From NCBI RefSeq assembly GCF_009770985.1, contig NZ_WSRW01000002.1:1426001-1490000 (forward strand): a stretch of 64,000 bases of DNA, in the 5' to 3' direction. This document shows, piece after piece, positions 51,056 through 59,911 of this stretch. Below the pieces are notes generated by a model. That model worked only from the letters and a program-made list of their open reading frames with translations. It ran no database searches and was not told the DNA's origin. A program made the position numbers and the translations under genes. Every line of letters begins with the position of its first letter. Position 1 is the stretch's first letter. This stretch comes from Mucilaginibacter lacusdianchii (GTDB lineage: Bacteria > Bacteroidota > Bacteroidia > Sphingobacteriales > Sphingobacteriaceae).

Positions 51056-52855
51056 CTACCGCTCAATCCCAGCCGAATTAAACTGCAAATCGTATAACTT
51101 ACGATAATAACCATTCTCGATACGAAGCAATTCCTGATGGGTACCCATTTCCTTGATCTCACCATGATCAAGCACAATGATTTTGTCGGCGCTCTGGATG
51201 GTGGATAACCGGTGAGCAATTACAATGGCAGTACGGCCTTGCATTAGCTTATCAATAGCGTTTTGGATCAGCAGCTCGGTTTCGGTATCTACAGATGATG
51301 TAGCCTCGTCTAAAACCAGAATAGCCGGGTTATAAACCAACGCCCGTACAAACGAAATTAACTGCGCCTGGCCAGCCGATAAGGTGGCGCCGCGCTCCAT
51401 TACATTATAATCATAGCCGCCCGGTAAGCGCTCAATAAATTCATGCGCACCCACGTTTTTAGCAGCGGCCACAATTTGTTCACGAGTTATAGACGGATTG
51501 TTCAGACTAATATTATTGGCAATGGTATCTGAGAAAAGAAAAACATCCTGAATTACGGTGGCAATTTGTGATCGCAGATAATTCAATTCATAATCTTTAA
51601 TATTTACGCCATCTACGGTTACTTGGCCCTGCCCTATTTCGTAAAAACGGTTTAGGATGTTAATAGTAGATGATTTACCGGCACCAGTGGCACCTACCAG
51701 CGCCAAAGTTTCGCCAGGCTTTACGGCAAAGCTTATATTTTTCAACACCCAGTTGTCATCGTTATAAGCAAACCATACTTCGTTAAACACAATTTCGCCA
51801 CGCAAGGCACCACTTTTTACTTTGCCATCATTCACTACCACCTCGTCGGTATCCAGTACCTTAAAAATACGGTCGGCTCCAACCATGCCCATTTGCAGGG
51901 TATTAAATTTATCGGCCAGTTGGCGTATCGGGCGGAACAATAGGTTAAGCAAGGCAATAAAGGCGATGATCAATCCGGGGGTAATGCCTTTATGTGATGC
52001 CGACATATCCGCCATTTGCTGATCAGTAAGGATGCGTTTGCAACCATACCAAACCAGTAGACCGATAGACAGCGCCATAAATATTTCAACTACCGGAAAA
52101 AAGATGGAATAATACCAGTTAGACCGGATGTTGGCATCACGATATTTAACATTCACTTCTTTAAACTTACGCATCTCCTGGTCTTCGCGGGCAAAGTATT
52201 GGATGATGCTGATGCCCGAGATATGCTCCTGTAAAAAGGTATTGAGTTGTGCTACCTGGGTGCGCACTTCCTGAAAAGACGATTTGATAGCTTCTTTAAA
52301 TATGTATGTAGCGGCCAGCAAAAAAGGGATTGGAATTAAGGTAATCATCGTTAGCTTCCAATCCTTCGACAACATATAAATAATGATGGATATCAAAAGC
52401 AGCATGTCGCCCATGATGGATATCAAACCTTCCGAAAAAATATCGGCAATGGTTTCCAAATCAGATACCGTACGGGTAATAAGCATGCCGATAGGCGTAC
52501 GGTCGAAGTACTTTAGGCGCAGACTGATGATATGATTAAACACATGAATCCGCAAATCGCGTATTACAGATTGCCCGAGGGCGTTGGTCAGGTAAGTTTG
52601 GTAATACTGTGTGATGGTTTGTACCACCAACTGAACAATCATCAAACCAACAATAAATACTAAACCGTTATAATTATTGGTCACAATGTAATCGTCCATT
52701 GCCTTTTCCATCAGGATAGGCTGCGCCAGGGCAATAACGGCTACAAATATGGTAAGGAAAGCTGCTATAATAAACGTAGTGCGGTACGGCTTTACGTAAT
52801 GCATTATCCTCAACAGCAGCTTCCAATCTATGGCTTTTCCGGTTACTTGAGACAT
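51056..52855 (-). CDS. ABC transporter, fused permease/ATPase (exporter type)
   Basis: A 599-residue half-transporter. The N-terminal six-helix ABC exporter domain (about 15-330) includes a coupling-loop region (YLTNALGQSVIRDLRIHVFN). The ATPase domain has Walker A LVGATGAGKSSTINILNRFY and a Q-loop (VIQDVFLFSDT). Its signature is TLSAGQAQLISFVRALVYNP (LSAGQ instead of LSGGQ) and Walker B is ILVLDEATSSVDTETELLIQ, followed by an H-loop (VIAHRLSTI). It is MsbA/MdlB-like and probably a homodimeric lipid or drug exporter. It is monocistronic. Confidence 0.95.
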   Translation of the reverse strand: MSQVTGKAIDWKLLLRIMHYVKPYRTTFIIAAFLTIFVAVIALAQPILMEKAMDDYIVTNNYNGLVFIVGLMIVQLVVQTITQYYQTYLTNALGQSVIRDLRIHVFNHIISLRLKYFDRTPIGMLITRTVSDLETIADIFSEGLISIMGDMLLLISIIIYMLSKDWKLTMITLIPIPFLLAATYIFKEAIKSSFQEVRTQVAQLNTFLQEHISGISIIQYFAREDQEMRKFKEVNVKYRDANIRSNWYYSIFFPVVEIFMALSIGLLVWYGCKRILTDQQMADMSASHKGITPGLIIAFIALLNLLFRPIRQLADKFNTLQMGMVGADRIFKVLDTDEVVVNDGKVKSGALRGEIVFNEVWFAYNDDNWVLKNISFAVKPGETLALVGATGAGKSSTINILNRFYEIGQGQVTVDGVNIKDYELNYLRSQIATVIQDVFLFSDTIANNISLNNPSITREQIVAAAKNVGAHEFIERLPGGYDYNVMERGATLSAGQAQLISFVRALVYNPAILVLDEATSSVDTETELLIQNAIDKLMQGRTAIVIAHRLSTIQSADKIIVLDHGEIKEMGTHQELLRIENGYYRKLYDLQFNSAGIER

Positions 52856-52919
52856 TTGTTTACTTAATAATTTATGGAATGACGGAATGCTTGATTTTGT
52901 TTGTCACTCTACTTTGCCA

Positions 52920-52951
52920 TTATCATCTCTCACTGTTGTTTGAGATGATAA
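52920..52951. repeat. REP-like palindrome family, degenerate half copy D
   Basis: TTATCATCTCTCACTGTTGT...GAGATGATAA resembles one arm of copy C (GATCTCTCACTGTCGTTCGAGATGACA). The rest of the repeat is not recognisable. Its first and last ten bases form a perfect inverted repeat (TTATCATCTC/GAGATGATAA). It lies between the ABC transporter and truA. Confidence 0.55.
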
Positions 52952-52962
52952 TTCTTGATGAA

Positions 52963-53718
52963 TTATAAATAAGGATATTTTACTTCCGTTAAGTATAACC
53001 CGCAGGCAGGCACAGATGTTCCGGCATTGCTGCGGTTTTTGCTTTCGATGATTTGACGGATACCATCAGGCTCTATTTCATGGCGACCAACCATCAGGCA
53101 GGTTCCTACAATGGCCCGTACCATATTACGCAAAAACCGGTCGGCCGATATGTAAAACACCAGTCCATCACCAGTTTGCACCCACTCTGCACGGGTCACT
53201 TTGCAGTTATTGGTTTTTACCTGAGTGTTTGATTTACTAAAGCAGCTAAAATCAGTGTACTCCATAATAATTTGCCCGGCTTGGTTCATAGCCTCCACAT
53301 CCAGGTTTCCTTTTAATAACCAGGAGTAGTTGTTTTTAAACGGATTTTTATGAAAATGAATATGATACTCGTATGATCGCTTTATAGCATCAAAACGCGC
53401 ATGGGCATCGGGATGTACAGGAGTGACGCGTTTAACAGCAATATCAATAGGCAACAGTGCATTAATGCCAGCCTCGAACCGTACAAGATCAATAGCTTTC
53501 AGGCTATCAGGATAATCAAAATGCACAAATAATTGCCGAGCGTGTACACCGGTATCCGTTCGTCCGGCACCTGTGGTTTCAACAGGGTGGCGTAACAGTA
53601 TGGCCAGTGCTTCATTCAACTTTTGCTGTACGGTTACAGCATTTGGCTGTATTTGCCAACCGTGGTAGCGTGTACCCTCATAAGTCAGTTCTAAAAAGTA
53701 TCGTTGATATTGAGACAC
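52963..53718 (-). CDS. truA: tRNA pseudouridine(38-40) synthase TruA
   Basis: 251 residues from GTG at 53718 (MSQYQRYFLELTYEGTRYHG). An upstream in-frame ATG at 53745 lies inside the promoter and is rejected. The catalytic Asp is in TTGAGRTDTGVHARQLFVHF. Other motifs: LPIDIAVKRVTPVHPDAHAR, FDAIKRSYEYHIHF, and FLRNMVRAIVGTCLMVGRHE near the C-terminus. It modifies the anticodon arm of tRNAs. It is the single gene on its strand. Confidence 0.95.
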   Translation of the reverse strand: MSQYQRYFLELTYEGTRYHGWQIQPNAVTVQQKLNEALAILLRHPVETTGAGRTDTGVHARQLFVHFDYPDSLKAIDLVRFEAGINALLPIDIAVKRVTPVHPDAHARFDAIKRSYEYHIHFHKNPFKNNYSWLLKGNLDVEAMNQAGQIIMEYTDFSCFSKSNTQVKTNNCKVTRAEWVQTGDGLVFYISADRFLRNMVRAIVGTCLMVGRHEIEPDGIRQIIESKNRSNAGTSVPACGLYLTEVKYPYL

Positions 53719-53722
53719 ATTA

Positions 53723-53752
53723 CAAAGGTAGCAAACCCTTAACAATGCTCAA
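53723..53752 (-). promoter_or_regulatory. Bacteroidota promoter of truA (near-leaderless)
   Basis: On the minus strand TTG (53752-53750), 19 nt, then TACCTTTG (53730-53723), only 4 bp before the GTG start. This fits TTG-N19-TAnnTTTG, implies a leaderless or nearly leaderless transcript, and decides the truA start. Confidence 0.6.
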
Positions 53753-53801
53753 TTTATAATTTGCCAAACAATTTTATATTTGCCGTGCTAATTAATCAAT
53801 T

Positions 53802-54278
53802 ATGTTACAACGCGTACAAAGTATATACCTGTTTTTTGCCAGCCTGGCACTGTTTGCCTTATATATGGTAACCCTGGCTAATAATGTTTACATCGGCGGT
53901 AAGCCAACCTCTATCAAAATAACCGGCCTCTTTCAGGACGTTAATGGTGCACAGCAGCATGTCAGCTCGTTTGTAGCACTTACCGCGGTGTTGGCTGTTA
54001 TTGCTCTTTTGCCTTTGGCCATCATCTTTTTATATCGCAACCGCAAGCAGCAAGTTGCTTTGTGCTACAGCGCTATTTTGGTGATATTGGGCTATAGCTT
54101 TTGGATGGCGCAAACCGTTAAAAACGCTACTGAAGAAGCGGCAGGCGTGGTATTAAAATCAGACAATTTTGGTGTAGGCATGTTTTTACCACCACTGGGT
54201 ATATTGTTGATATTTTTAGCTATCCGCGCTATAAAAAAGGACGAGGCACTGGTTCGCTCGGCTGATAGGCTACGCTAG
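53802..54278 (+). CDS. DUF4293 family membrane protein
   Basis: 158 residues with four membrane helices: QSIYLFFASLALFALYMVTL, then VALTAVLAVIALLPLAIIFL, ALCYSAILVILGYSFWMAQT and GMFLPPLGILLIFLAIRAIK. The opening MLQRVQSIYLF and the IKKDExLVRSADRLR ending are typical of DUF4293, a Bacteroidota-specific family of unknown role. It is divergent from truA. Its last four bases overlap the stop of the convergent hydrolase. Confidence 0.92.
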   Translation: MLQRVQSIYLFFASLALFALYMVTLANNVYIGGKPTSIKITGLFQDVNGAQQHVSSFVALTAVLAVIALLPLAIIFLYRNRKQQVALCYSAILVILGYSFWMAQTVKNATEEAAGVVLKSDNFGVGMFLPPLGILLIFLAIRAIKKDEALVRSADRLR

Positions 54279-55150
54279 TTAAAGCGCCCCTCACCAGCAA
54301 TTACCCGGTAAGGCTTTTTAAAGAAATCGGCCACTGTTTTGTTAAAATCATCCTTATAAAAGATCGGGGTTGAATGGCCCGAGTTGGGTAAAATCCACAA
54401 ATATGATTTTGGGATAGATTGTGCAATAAGCATGGTATGCTGCGGCAGCAGCACATCATGGTCGCCGCCTATCACCAGTGTAGGGCAACTGATAGTTTTG
54501 AGTTGTTCTACTTTTATATGCGGCTCATACGATAGCAAGTGCATTAATTTGCGGGCGTTCTTAAACCCTGCCGGCGGGCTTTTCATCTTTCTCAGTGAGT
54601 CATCCATCATCTTGTTCTGTTGCATTACCATGCGGTACACTGCCGGGTCAACTGCGGTAGTATCGGGCCATAAGTTAGCACCGGTAACGGCCAGTTTTTT
54701 CACCTTATCAGGATGCCGGATAGCCATTAGTAATCCGTTGATACCACCGTCGCTCCAGCCAATTACATAGCACTGTTTCAGGTGCAGGCTATCCAGCAAA
54801 GCATTTAAATCATCAGTCATCATTTCATAACTCAATGAATCGCTGTTATCTACCGATTTACCCTGCGCCCGACTGTCAGCCAATATTACTTTATAGTTCT
54901 TAGCAAAATAAGGTATCTGGTATAAAAAGTTATTTATAGAACCACCATTACCATGAATAATCAGTAACGGTTCGCCTTTGCCGTATACTTCGTAATACAT
55001 TTTAAATCCGCGGGTATTCAAGTATCGTCCCACTTTGGCATTTCGGCCATACATGGTGGTGTCAAATGGCGATTTTGCGCTTTGTGCCGAAGCTTCAAAT
55101 ACTAATATTGTACATAGTGCGCCCAATAAAAAGGTTCCTAAAATTTTCAT
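54275..55150 (-). CDS. Exported alpha/beta hydrolase
   Basis: 291 residues. A signal peptide (FLLGALCTILVFEASAQ) is followed by an alpha/beta hydrolase domain. Motifs are YGKGEPLLIIHGNGGSINNF (oxyanion loop), the nucleophile elbow CYVIGWSDGGINGLLMAIRH (GxSxG as GWSDG), the acid in LVIGGDHDVLLPQHT, and the catalytic His in LPNSGHSTPIFYKDDF. All three catalytic residues are present. The substrate is unknown; the periplasmic location suggests ester or peptide-derivative hydrolysis. Confidence 0.93.
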   Translation of the reverse strand: MKILGTFLLGALCTILVFEASAQSAKSPFDTTMYGRNAKVGRYLNTRGFKMYYEVYGKGEPLLIIHGNGGSINNFLYQIPYFAKNYKVILADSRAQGKSVDNSDSLSYEMMTDDLNALLDSLHLKQCYVIGWSDGGINGLLMAIRHPDKVKKLAVTGANLWPDTTAVDPAVYRMVMQQNKMMDDSLRKMKSPPAGFKNARKLMHLLSYEPHIKVEQLKTISCPTLVIGGDHDVLLPQHTMLIAQSIPKSYLWILPNSGHSTPIFYKDDFNKTVADFFKKPYRVIAGEGRFN

Positions 55151-55260
55151 GATGTAGATTTAAGCTATTGTATGTAAATATATTACATTTAATTCAAGCT
55201 TTATATTCATCACCCAAATCTCATTTTAATTTACGCATTCGAAAAGCCAATTAAAATCCT

Positions 55261-55268
55261 TACTTTTG
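55261..55268 (+). promoter_or_regulatory. -7 box (TACTTTTG) upstream of the DEAD-box helicase
   Basis: TACTTTTG 41 bp before the helicase ATG matches TAnnTTTG and leaves a leader of about 35 nt, of a length where cold-shock-type regulation could act. The -33 element is unclear. Confidence 0.45.
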
Positions 55269-55309
55269 CACCCGATTTAGCAATGTAGCTAAATACGTTA
55301 TTTTAATTC

Positions 55310-57118
55310 ATGAACAACCCATTTATTGAACTGGGAATCCGTCATGATATTGTTAATGCCATCACTGAGTTAGGATTTGAAAATCCTACGCCAATCCAGG
55401 AACAGTCAATTCCGGTATTGTTAACAGGCAGCAACGATTTTGTCGGATTAGCCCAAACCGGGACCGGAAAAACTGCTGCTTTTGGCTTACCATTATTGGA
55501 ACTGCTGGATTTTGAAGAAAATTATCCACAGGCACTGGTATTGTGCCCTACACGTGAACTTTGTTTACAAATCACCAATGATCTGAAAAACTACTCTAAA
55601 AACATGAGCAACGTAAATGTTGTGGCTGTTTACGGAGGCGCCAGTATTTCAGACCAATTACGCCAAATTAAACGTGGCGTACAGATTGTTGTTGCTACAC
55701 CGGGCCGTATGCTCGATATTATCAACCGCAAGGCTATTGATTTTTCGCAGGTACAATATGTAGTATTGGATGAAGCTGATGAAATGCTCAACATGGGCTT
55801 TCAGGAAGACATTGATAGTATCTTATCCACTACGCCCGAGGATAAAAAAACCTGGCTGTTTTCGGCCACTATGCCAAGCGAAGTTCGCCGCATTTCTAAA
55901 AAGTATATGACCGACCCGTATGAGTTAACTATGGGTGCGAAAAATACTGGTAATGCCAACATTGAACATGAGTACTACATTGTACGTGCCCGTGATAAAT
56001 ATGCAGCATTTAAACGTATTGTAGATTTTAACCCTGAGATTTTTGGTATCGTATTTTGCCGTACCAAAATTGAAACTCAGGAAATCGCCGAAGCGCTGAT
56101 TAAAGACGGCTACAATGCCGACTCGTTGCACGGTGACTTATCGCAACAACAGCGCGACAAAGTAATGAAACGTTACCGTGAGCGCAGCTTGCAATTGCTT
56201 ATTGCAACCGACGTAGCTGCCCGTGGTATTGACGTTAACGACGTTACACACGTTATTAACTATTCATTACCTGATGAAATTGAGAACTACACCCACCGTA
56301 GCGGACGTACCGCCCGTGCCGGTAAAACAGGTGTATCTATTTCTATCATCAACTCAAAAGAGATTGGTAAAATCCGCCAGATTGAGCGTGTTATTGGCAA
56401 AAAATTCATTAAAGCCGAAATACCAACCGGTTTTGATGTTTGCGAAAAACAACTTTTTGGTTTGATACATAAAGTACATAATGTTGAAGTGAATGAACAG
56501 CAAATTGAGCAGTACATTCCGCGCATTATGGACGAGTTTGCTGATCTGAGCAAAGAAGATTTAATTAAGCGTTTTGCATCTATCGAGTTTAACAGCTTCT
56601 TAGAATACTATAAAAACGCACCTGATTTGAATGTACCGGAAGATACACGTGCCGGTCGTGATAGCAACGAAAAATTCCCGCGTACAGGTATGCGCGCAGA
56701 TTTTACCCGTCTGTTTATCAACTTAGGTTCGGTTGATGGTTTTGGCCGCGGCGATTTGCTGGGTTACTTCTGCAACCAAACCAGCTTAGTTGGCCGTAAC
56801 ATTGGTAAAATAGACGTAAAAGGTGTTTACTCTTTCATCGAAGTACCTAACGCCGATGTAGATCAGGCATTTAACGCTTTCAAATCGGCTGAATTTAAAG
56901 GCCGCCAGGTAAGAATTGAAATTTCTGCCGATGGTGACCGTAACGAAAGCCGCGGTGGATGGTCTAACAAGAAACGTGAAGGCGGTGGCGATCGCAGAGA
57001 TGGTGGTAACCGTCGTGAGGGTGGTAACACCCGCGGCAATGAGCGCAGTGGCTCAGGGTTCCGCGATTTTTCAGGCAAACGTCGCGAAGATCGTGGCGAA
57101 CGCCGGAAACGGTTTTAA
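55310..57118 (+). CDS. DEAD-box RNA helicase with DbpA-type RNA-binding domain
   Basis: 602 residues. Helicase motifs in order: Q-motif FENPTPIQEQSIPVL, I AQTGTGKTAA, Ia PTREL, II VVLDEADEMLNMGF, III SAT, V ATDVAARGIDV, VI HRSGRTARAGKTG. A C-terminal DbpA/CsdA RNA-binding domain lies at about 462-535 (MRADFTRLFINLGSVDGFGR, YSFIEVPNADVDQAFNAFKS). A disordered Arg/Gly tail (GGWSNKKREGGGDRRDGGNR) follows. It is CsdA/DeaD-like and probably acts in ribosome assembly or mRNA turnover. Monocistronic. Confidence 0.96.
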   Translation: MNNPFIELGIRHDIVNAITELGFENPTPIQEQSIPVLLTGSNDFVGLAQTGTGKTAAFGLPLLELLDFEENYPQALVLCPTRELCLQITNDLKNYSKNMSNVNVVAVYGGASISDQLRQIKRGVQIVVATPGRMLDIINRKAIDFSQVQYVVLDEADEMLNMGFQEDIDSILSTTPEDKKTWLFSATMPSEVRRISKKYMTDPYELTMGAKNTGNANIEHEYYIVRARDKYAAFKRIVDFNPEIFGIVFCRTKIETQEIAEALIKDGYNADSLHGDLSQQQRDKVMKRYRERSLQLLIATDVAARGIDVNDVTHVINYSLPDEIENYTHRSGRTARAGKTGVSISIINSKEIGKIRQIERVIGKKFIKAEIPTGFDVCEKQLFGLIHKVHNVEVNEQQIEQYIPRIMDEFADLSKEDLIKRFASIEFNSFLEYYKNAPDLNVPEDTRAGRDSNEKFPRTGMRADFTRLFINLGSVDGFGRGDLLGYFCNQTSLVGRNIGKIDVKGVYSFIEVPNADVDQAFNAFKSAEFKGRQVRIEISADGDRNESRGGWSNKKREGGGDRRDGGNRREGGNTRGNERSGSGFRDFSGKRREDRGERRKRF

Positions 57119-57175
57119 GTAATAGTTTTTCAGCTTCATTTATATGAAGCAAAGTTTAGTTTTAGTTTAGTTAGC

Positions 57176-57205
57176 AAAGCCTTCCTTCGGGGAGGCTTTT
57201 GTTTT
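57176..57205 (+). terminator. Terminator after the DEAD-box helicase
   Basis: AAAGCCTTCC (57176-57185) and GGGAGGCTTT around a TTCG tetraloop, then TTGTTTT. A weaker hairpin GCTTCAT/ATGAAGC at 57133-57150 precedes it. Confidence 0.8.
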
Positions 57206-57524
57206 ATCTAACAAAATCAATACTTACAGAATCGGGGTAAAGCAGCTTCAAGCTGTGATCATCTAACTTTTGAATTACAAAGCGGGTGTAAGGCTGGCTG
57301 CCTTCAAACGAAGTAAAAATAGTGTCGCCTTTCAAAAAATAATCCTCCGGCACATCCGATTCACTTAATAATACAAATTGTTTATCGGTAATGCGCAAGC
57401 GGGTACTACCGTCTTGCGTATGCCAATCGCCCTTTAAATTACTTTTTCCAGTATCAGAGCAGGCGGCCATAAACAGGATAAATGCACAGGCAACATGTAC
57501 AAATATCAAGGCAAAGTTTTTCAT
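57204..57524 (-). CDS. Small hypothetical lipoprotein
   Basis: 106 residues with a lipoprotein signal (FILFMAAC, Cys22). The body is beta-rich: KGDWHTQDGSTRLRITDKQF, VLLSESDVPEDYFLKGDTIF, PYTRFVIQKLDDHSLKLLYP. The 'LKGDWxxxDGxxRLxIxDxxF' pattern resembles small lipocalin- or DUF-type beta sandwich proteins of Bacteroidota, but no family is assigned. It is on the minus strand, followed by the helicase terminator. Confidence 0.7.
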   Translation of the reverse strand: MKNFALIFVHVACAFILFMAACSDTGKSNLKGDWHTQDGSTRLRITDKQFVLLSESDVPEDYFLKGDTIFTSFEGSQPYTRFVIQKLDDHSLKLLYPDSVSIDFVR

Positions 57525-57574
57525 GGTAATTAATAAGAAAAGTTGCGCCTGCCAGGCAGGCGCTTGTCAATATA

Positions 57575-57928
57575 TTATGGTTTAACTACCAGTTCTGACT
57601 CTTTTACGTAAACGCGTTTACCTTTTTTGTTAACGTAGTAATAAGCTGAATGGTCATCAATATATATAGTTTGACCGCCTGGCCCTACTTTACCATCATA
57701 TTTTTTATCAACCACAGCTGATGCACCCTTAGATGCTACTTCTGAAGTTTTACGTGCGCCTGTTTTAACGCCTTTTTTGGTTGCTTTGTAGCCGGTTTTT
57801 ACACCGTTACCTACAGCTTTGGCGCCTTTGCTTACTGCCTTTTCAGTTTTTTTTACTACTTGAGCTTCGGTATGCACAGCGGCAAATAAGCCGGCTGCCA
57901 GTATCCCTATTTTTAATACGTTTTTCAT
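57575..57928 (-). CDS. Secreted Lys/Ala/Gly-repeat protein
   Basis: 117 residues. The signal peptide (LKIGILAAGLFAAVHTEAQ) is followed by a basic low-complexity region made of short KxAxKGxK-type repeats (VVKKTEKAVSKGAKAVGNGV, KTGYKATKKGVKTGARKTSE). A small C-terminal part with many Tyr follows (GPGGQTIYIDDHSAYYYVNK, KGKRVYVKESELVVKP). The repeats are amphipathic and apolipoprotein-like. The function is unknown; it could bind anionic surfaces. Confidence 0.7.
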   Translation of the reverse strand: MKNVLKIGILAAGLFAAVHTEAQVVKKTEKAVSKGAKAVGNGVKTGYKATKKGVKTGARKTSEVASKGASAVVDKKYDGKVGPGGQTIYIDDHSAYYYVNKKGKRVYVKESELVVKP

Positions 57929-57963
57929 GGTTTCAATTGAAATTAGTTTCCTTATTTTAGATA

Positions 57964-58974
57964 CTAACTCAATTGTTCTGCCAAACGTCTCATTTCCAGT
58001 ATTGGAGAACGTTTTTTATATAAAATACCGTATACAGCCTCACAAATAGGCATATTTACCATGTATTGTTTATTTATCTGGTGTAGGCAATTTACTGCAT
58101 AATATCCCTCGGCTATCATATTCATTTCCAACTGTGCCGATTTTACCGTATAACCTTTGCCTATCATATTACCAAAAGTACGGTTACGGCTAAACTGAGA
58201 ATAGGCCGTTACCAGCAAATCGCCCAGATATGCCGATTCTTTAATATCCCGGTCTATAGGGTGCACCGCATCTACGAAATCCTTAATTTCACGAATGGCA
58301 TTAGAGATTAGTACAGCCTGAAAATTATCACCATATCCCACACCATGGCAAATGCCACTGGCCACGGCATATATATTTTTTAATACGGCGGCATATTCGG
58401 TACCATAAATATCGTCGGATGCAATGGTTTTAATATACCGTGTACTCAGCATACCGGCAAAATGAGCTGCCAGCTCCGTGTCCTGCGACGCAATAGTTAA
58501 GTAAGATAACTTTTCGAGGGCTACTTCTTCCGCATGGCAAGGTCCGCTAATCACCAAAAAGTCCTGAAAGGATACATTATAATATTTATGCAAAAACTCA
58601 CCTATAATTAAATTCTCATCAGGCACAATACCTTTTATGGCAGATATTACTTTTTTGCCGGCCATATCCGCTGGGGTTACGTCAGACAAGGCTTCTTTCA
58701 AAAAGGCGGCGGGCACATTCAACAGCACCATGTCTGCTTGCTGTAGCAGTGATTTTAAATCGGTAGAGATATTTTCGGGCGGCAATTTAATTTCAACCGA
58801 GCTGAGGTAATTAGGGTTATGTCTGAATTTTTGCAGGTCTTCTACCGCCTGTGTATTGCGCATCCACCAAAAAACTTCTTTTTGAGTGGTGTTATCCGTT
58901 AACATTTTAATATTAGCGGTGGCCCAACTGCCCCCTCCTACTACCAGTATCTTATTATTTTGCGCTTCTTGCAT
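57964..58974 (-). CDS. gpsA: NAD(P)H-dependent glycerol-3-phosphate dehydrogenase
   Basis: 336 residues starting at MQEAQNNKILVVGGGSWATA; the longer frame upstream (to 59043) encodes an unlikely extension. Family motifs: ILVVGGGSWATANIKMLTDN (GxGxW with Ala for Gly), SAIKGIVPDENLIIGEFLHK, VISGPCHAEEVALEKLSYLT, and AAVLKNIYAVASGICHGVGY with the catalytic Lys. RNRTFGNMIGKGYTVKSAQL and AEGYYAVNCLHQINKQY follow. It makes sn-glycerol 3-phosphate for phospholipids. Divergent from the deacetylase gene. Confidence 0.95.
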   Translation of the reverse strand: MQEAQNNKILVVGGGSWATANIKMLTDNTTQKEVFWWMRNTQAVEDLQKFRHNPNYLSSVEIKLPPENISTDLKSLLQQADMVLLNVPAAFLKEALSDVTPADMAGKKVISAIKGIVPDENLIIGEFLHKYYNVSFQDFLVISGPCHAEEVALEKLSYLTIASQDTELAAHFAGMLSTRYIKTIASDDIYGTEYAAVLKNIYAVASGICHGVGYGDNFQAVLISNAIREIKDFVDAVHPIDRDIKESAYLGDLLVTAYSQFSRNRTFGNMIGKGYTVKSAQLEMNMIAEGYYAVNCLHQINKQYMVNMPICEAVYGILYKKRSPILEMRRLAEQLS

Positions 58975-59180
58975 GCAATATCCGTCTCTGCCGGTGCAGT
59001 TAAATAAATTTCCGGCACAGCAAAGTAAAAAAAATAATAGCACAAGTAGGCGTGTAATCAGCGCAATTTATACATGGCCAAAAAGCGGACGTTAAAATTA
59101 ATTGCGTTAACTAATTTTATTACTTTAAAGCACAGCTTTGTAATTAAACGCTACCTGATATTTTTTTGCTTTATTTGTGC

Positions 59181-59804
59181 ATGTACGTGGTTAAAACGCC
59201 CTGGCTGCTTAAACAAATATATCCGCAACTTACCTGGAACCTCAACCGGAATGAGCCGGTTATTTATTTAACCTTTGATGATGGCCCTATTCCGGTAGTT
59301 ACACCTTTTGTGTTAAAAACCCTGAAGCAGTACCATGCACAGGCTACTTTTTTTTGCATAGGTGATAACGTAGAAAAACACCCCGATATATTTAAATATG
59401 TACAAGCCGACGGTCATGCTATAGGTAACCACACTTTTAACCACCTGAGGGGCTGGAAAACCGACGATGTAATTTATCGGGATAACTTTTTATTGGCTGA
59501 TGAGTTATTGAACACATCGTTGTTTCGTCCACCATATGGCCGTATTAAACGCTCACAAATTAAATTACTCAAAGCAGCCCGGCCCGATTTGCAGATTATT
59601 ATGTGGGATGTACTGAGTGGAGACTTTGATATGTCGTTGAAGCCCGAAGAGTGCCTGAAAGGCGTATTGAAACATACAAGCAATGGCGCTATTGTAGTAT
59701 TTCATGACAGCCTGAAAGCATTTAACCGGTTAGAGTATGTATTACCCAAAGCTTTGGAGGCTTGGAGCAAGGCAGGATTTAGGTTTGAGAAGCTGCCTGC
59801 TTAA
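59181..59804 (+). CDS. Polysaccharide deacetylase family protein (NodB)
   Basis: 207 residues from ATG 59181 (MYVVKTPWLLKQIYPQLTWN); upstream in-frame starts lie in a T-rich region. NodB homology motifs: motif 1 VIYLTFDDGPIPVVTPFVL (DD general base and metal ligand), motif 2 AIGNHTFNHLRGWK (HxxxH), motif 3 LFRPPYGRIKRSQIKLL, motif 4 IIMWDVLSGDFDMSLKPEEC, motif 5 GAIVVFHDSLKAFNRLEYVL. It has no signal peptide and hence a possibly cytosolic or membrane-peripheral enzyme. Complete catalytic set; substrate unknown. Confidence 0.93.
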   Translation: MYVVKTPWLLKQIYPQLTWNLNRNEPVIYLTFDDGPIPVVTPFVLKTLKQYHAQATFFCIGDNVEKHPDIFKYVQADGHAIGNHTFNHLRGWKTDDVIYRDNFLLADELLNTSLFRPPYGRIKRSQIKLLKAARPDLQIIMWDVLSGDFDMSLKPEECLKGVLKHTSNGAIVVFHDSLKAFNRLEYVLPKALEAWSKAGFRFEKLPA

Positions 59805-59865
59805 ATCTACTTATTTAAAATCATTGATTAATTATCTTATAACTCCATCATATAGCTGCAAGCGT

Positions 59866-59894
59866 ATTGCTGGCACCTAAATTGTTTACCTTTG
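59866..59894 (+). promoter_or_regulatory. Bacteroidota promoter of map
   Basis: TTG (59866-59868), 18 nt, then TACCTTTG (59887-59894), 17 bp before the ATG at 59912. It matches the primary sigma consensus of the phylum and argues against the in-frame ATG at 59867, which lies inside the promoter. Confidence 0.6.
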
Positions 59895-59911
59895 TTCAAA
59901 AATATTCAACT

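Noticed and set aside
51350..51420. ABC transporter signature LSAGQ instead of LSGGQ as a sign of inactivity
   Set aside because: Walker A, Walker B, Q- and H-loops are intact, and this substitution is tolerated in exporters.
57700..57860. Short repeated units as a possible CRISPR or tandem DNA repeat
   Set aside because: They are degenerate codon-level repeats of the Lys/Ala/Gly protein, with no regular repeat-spacer spacing.
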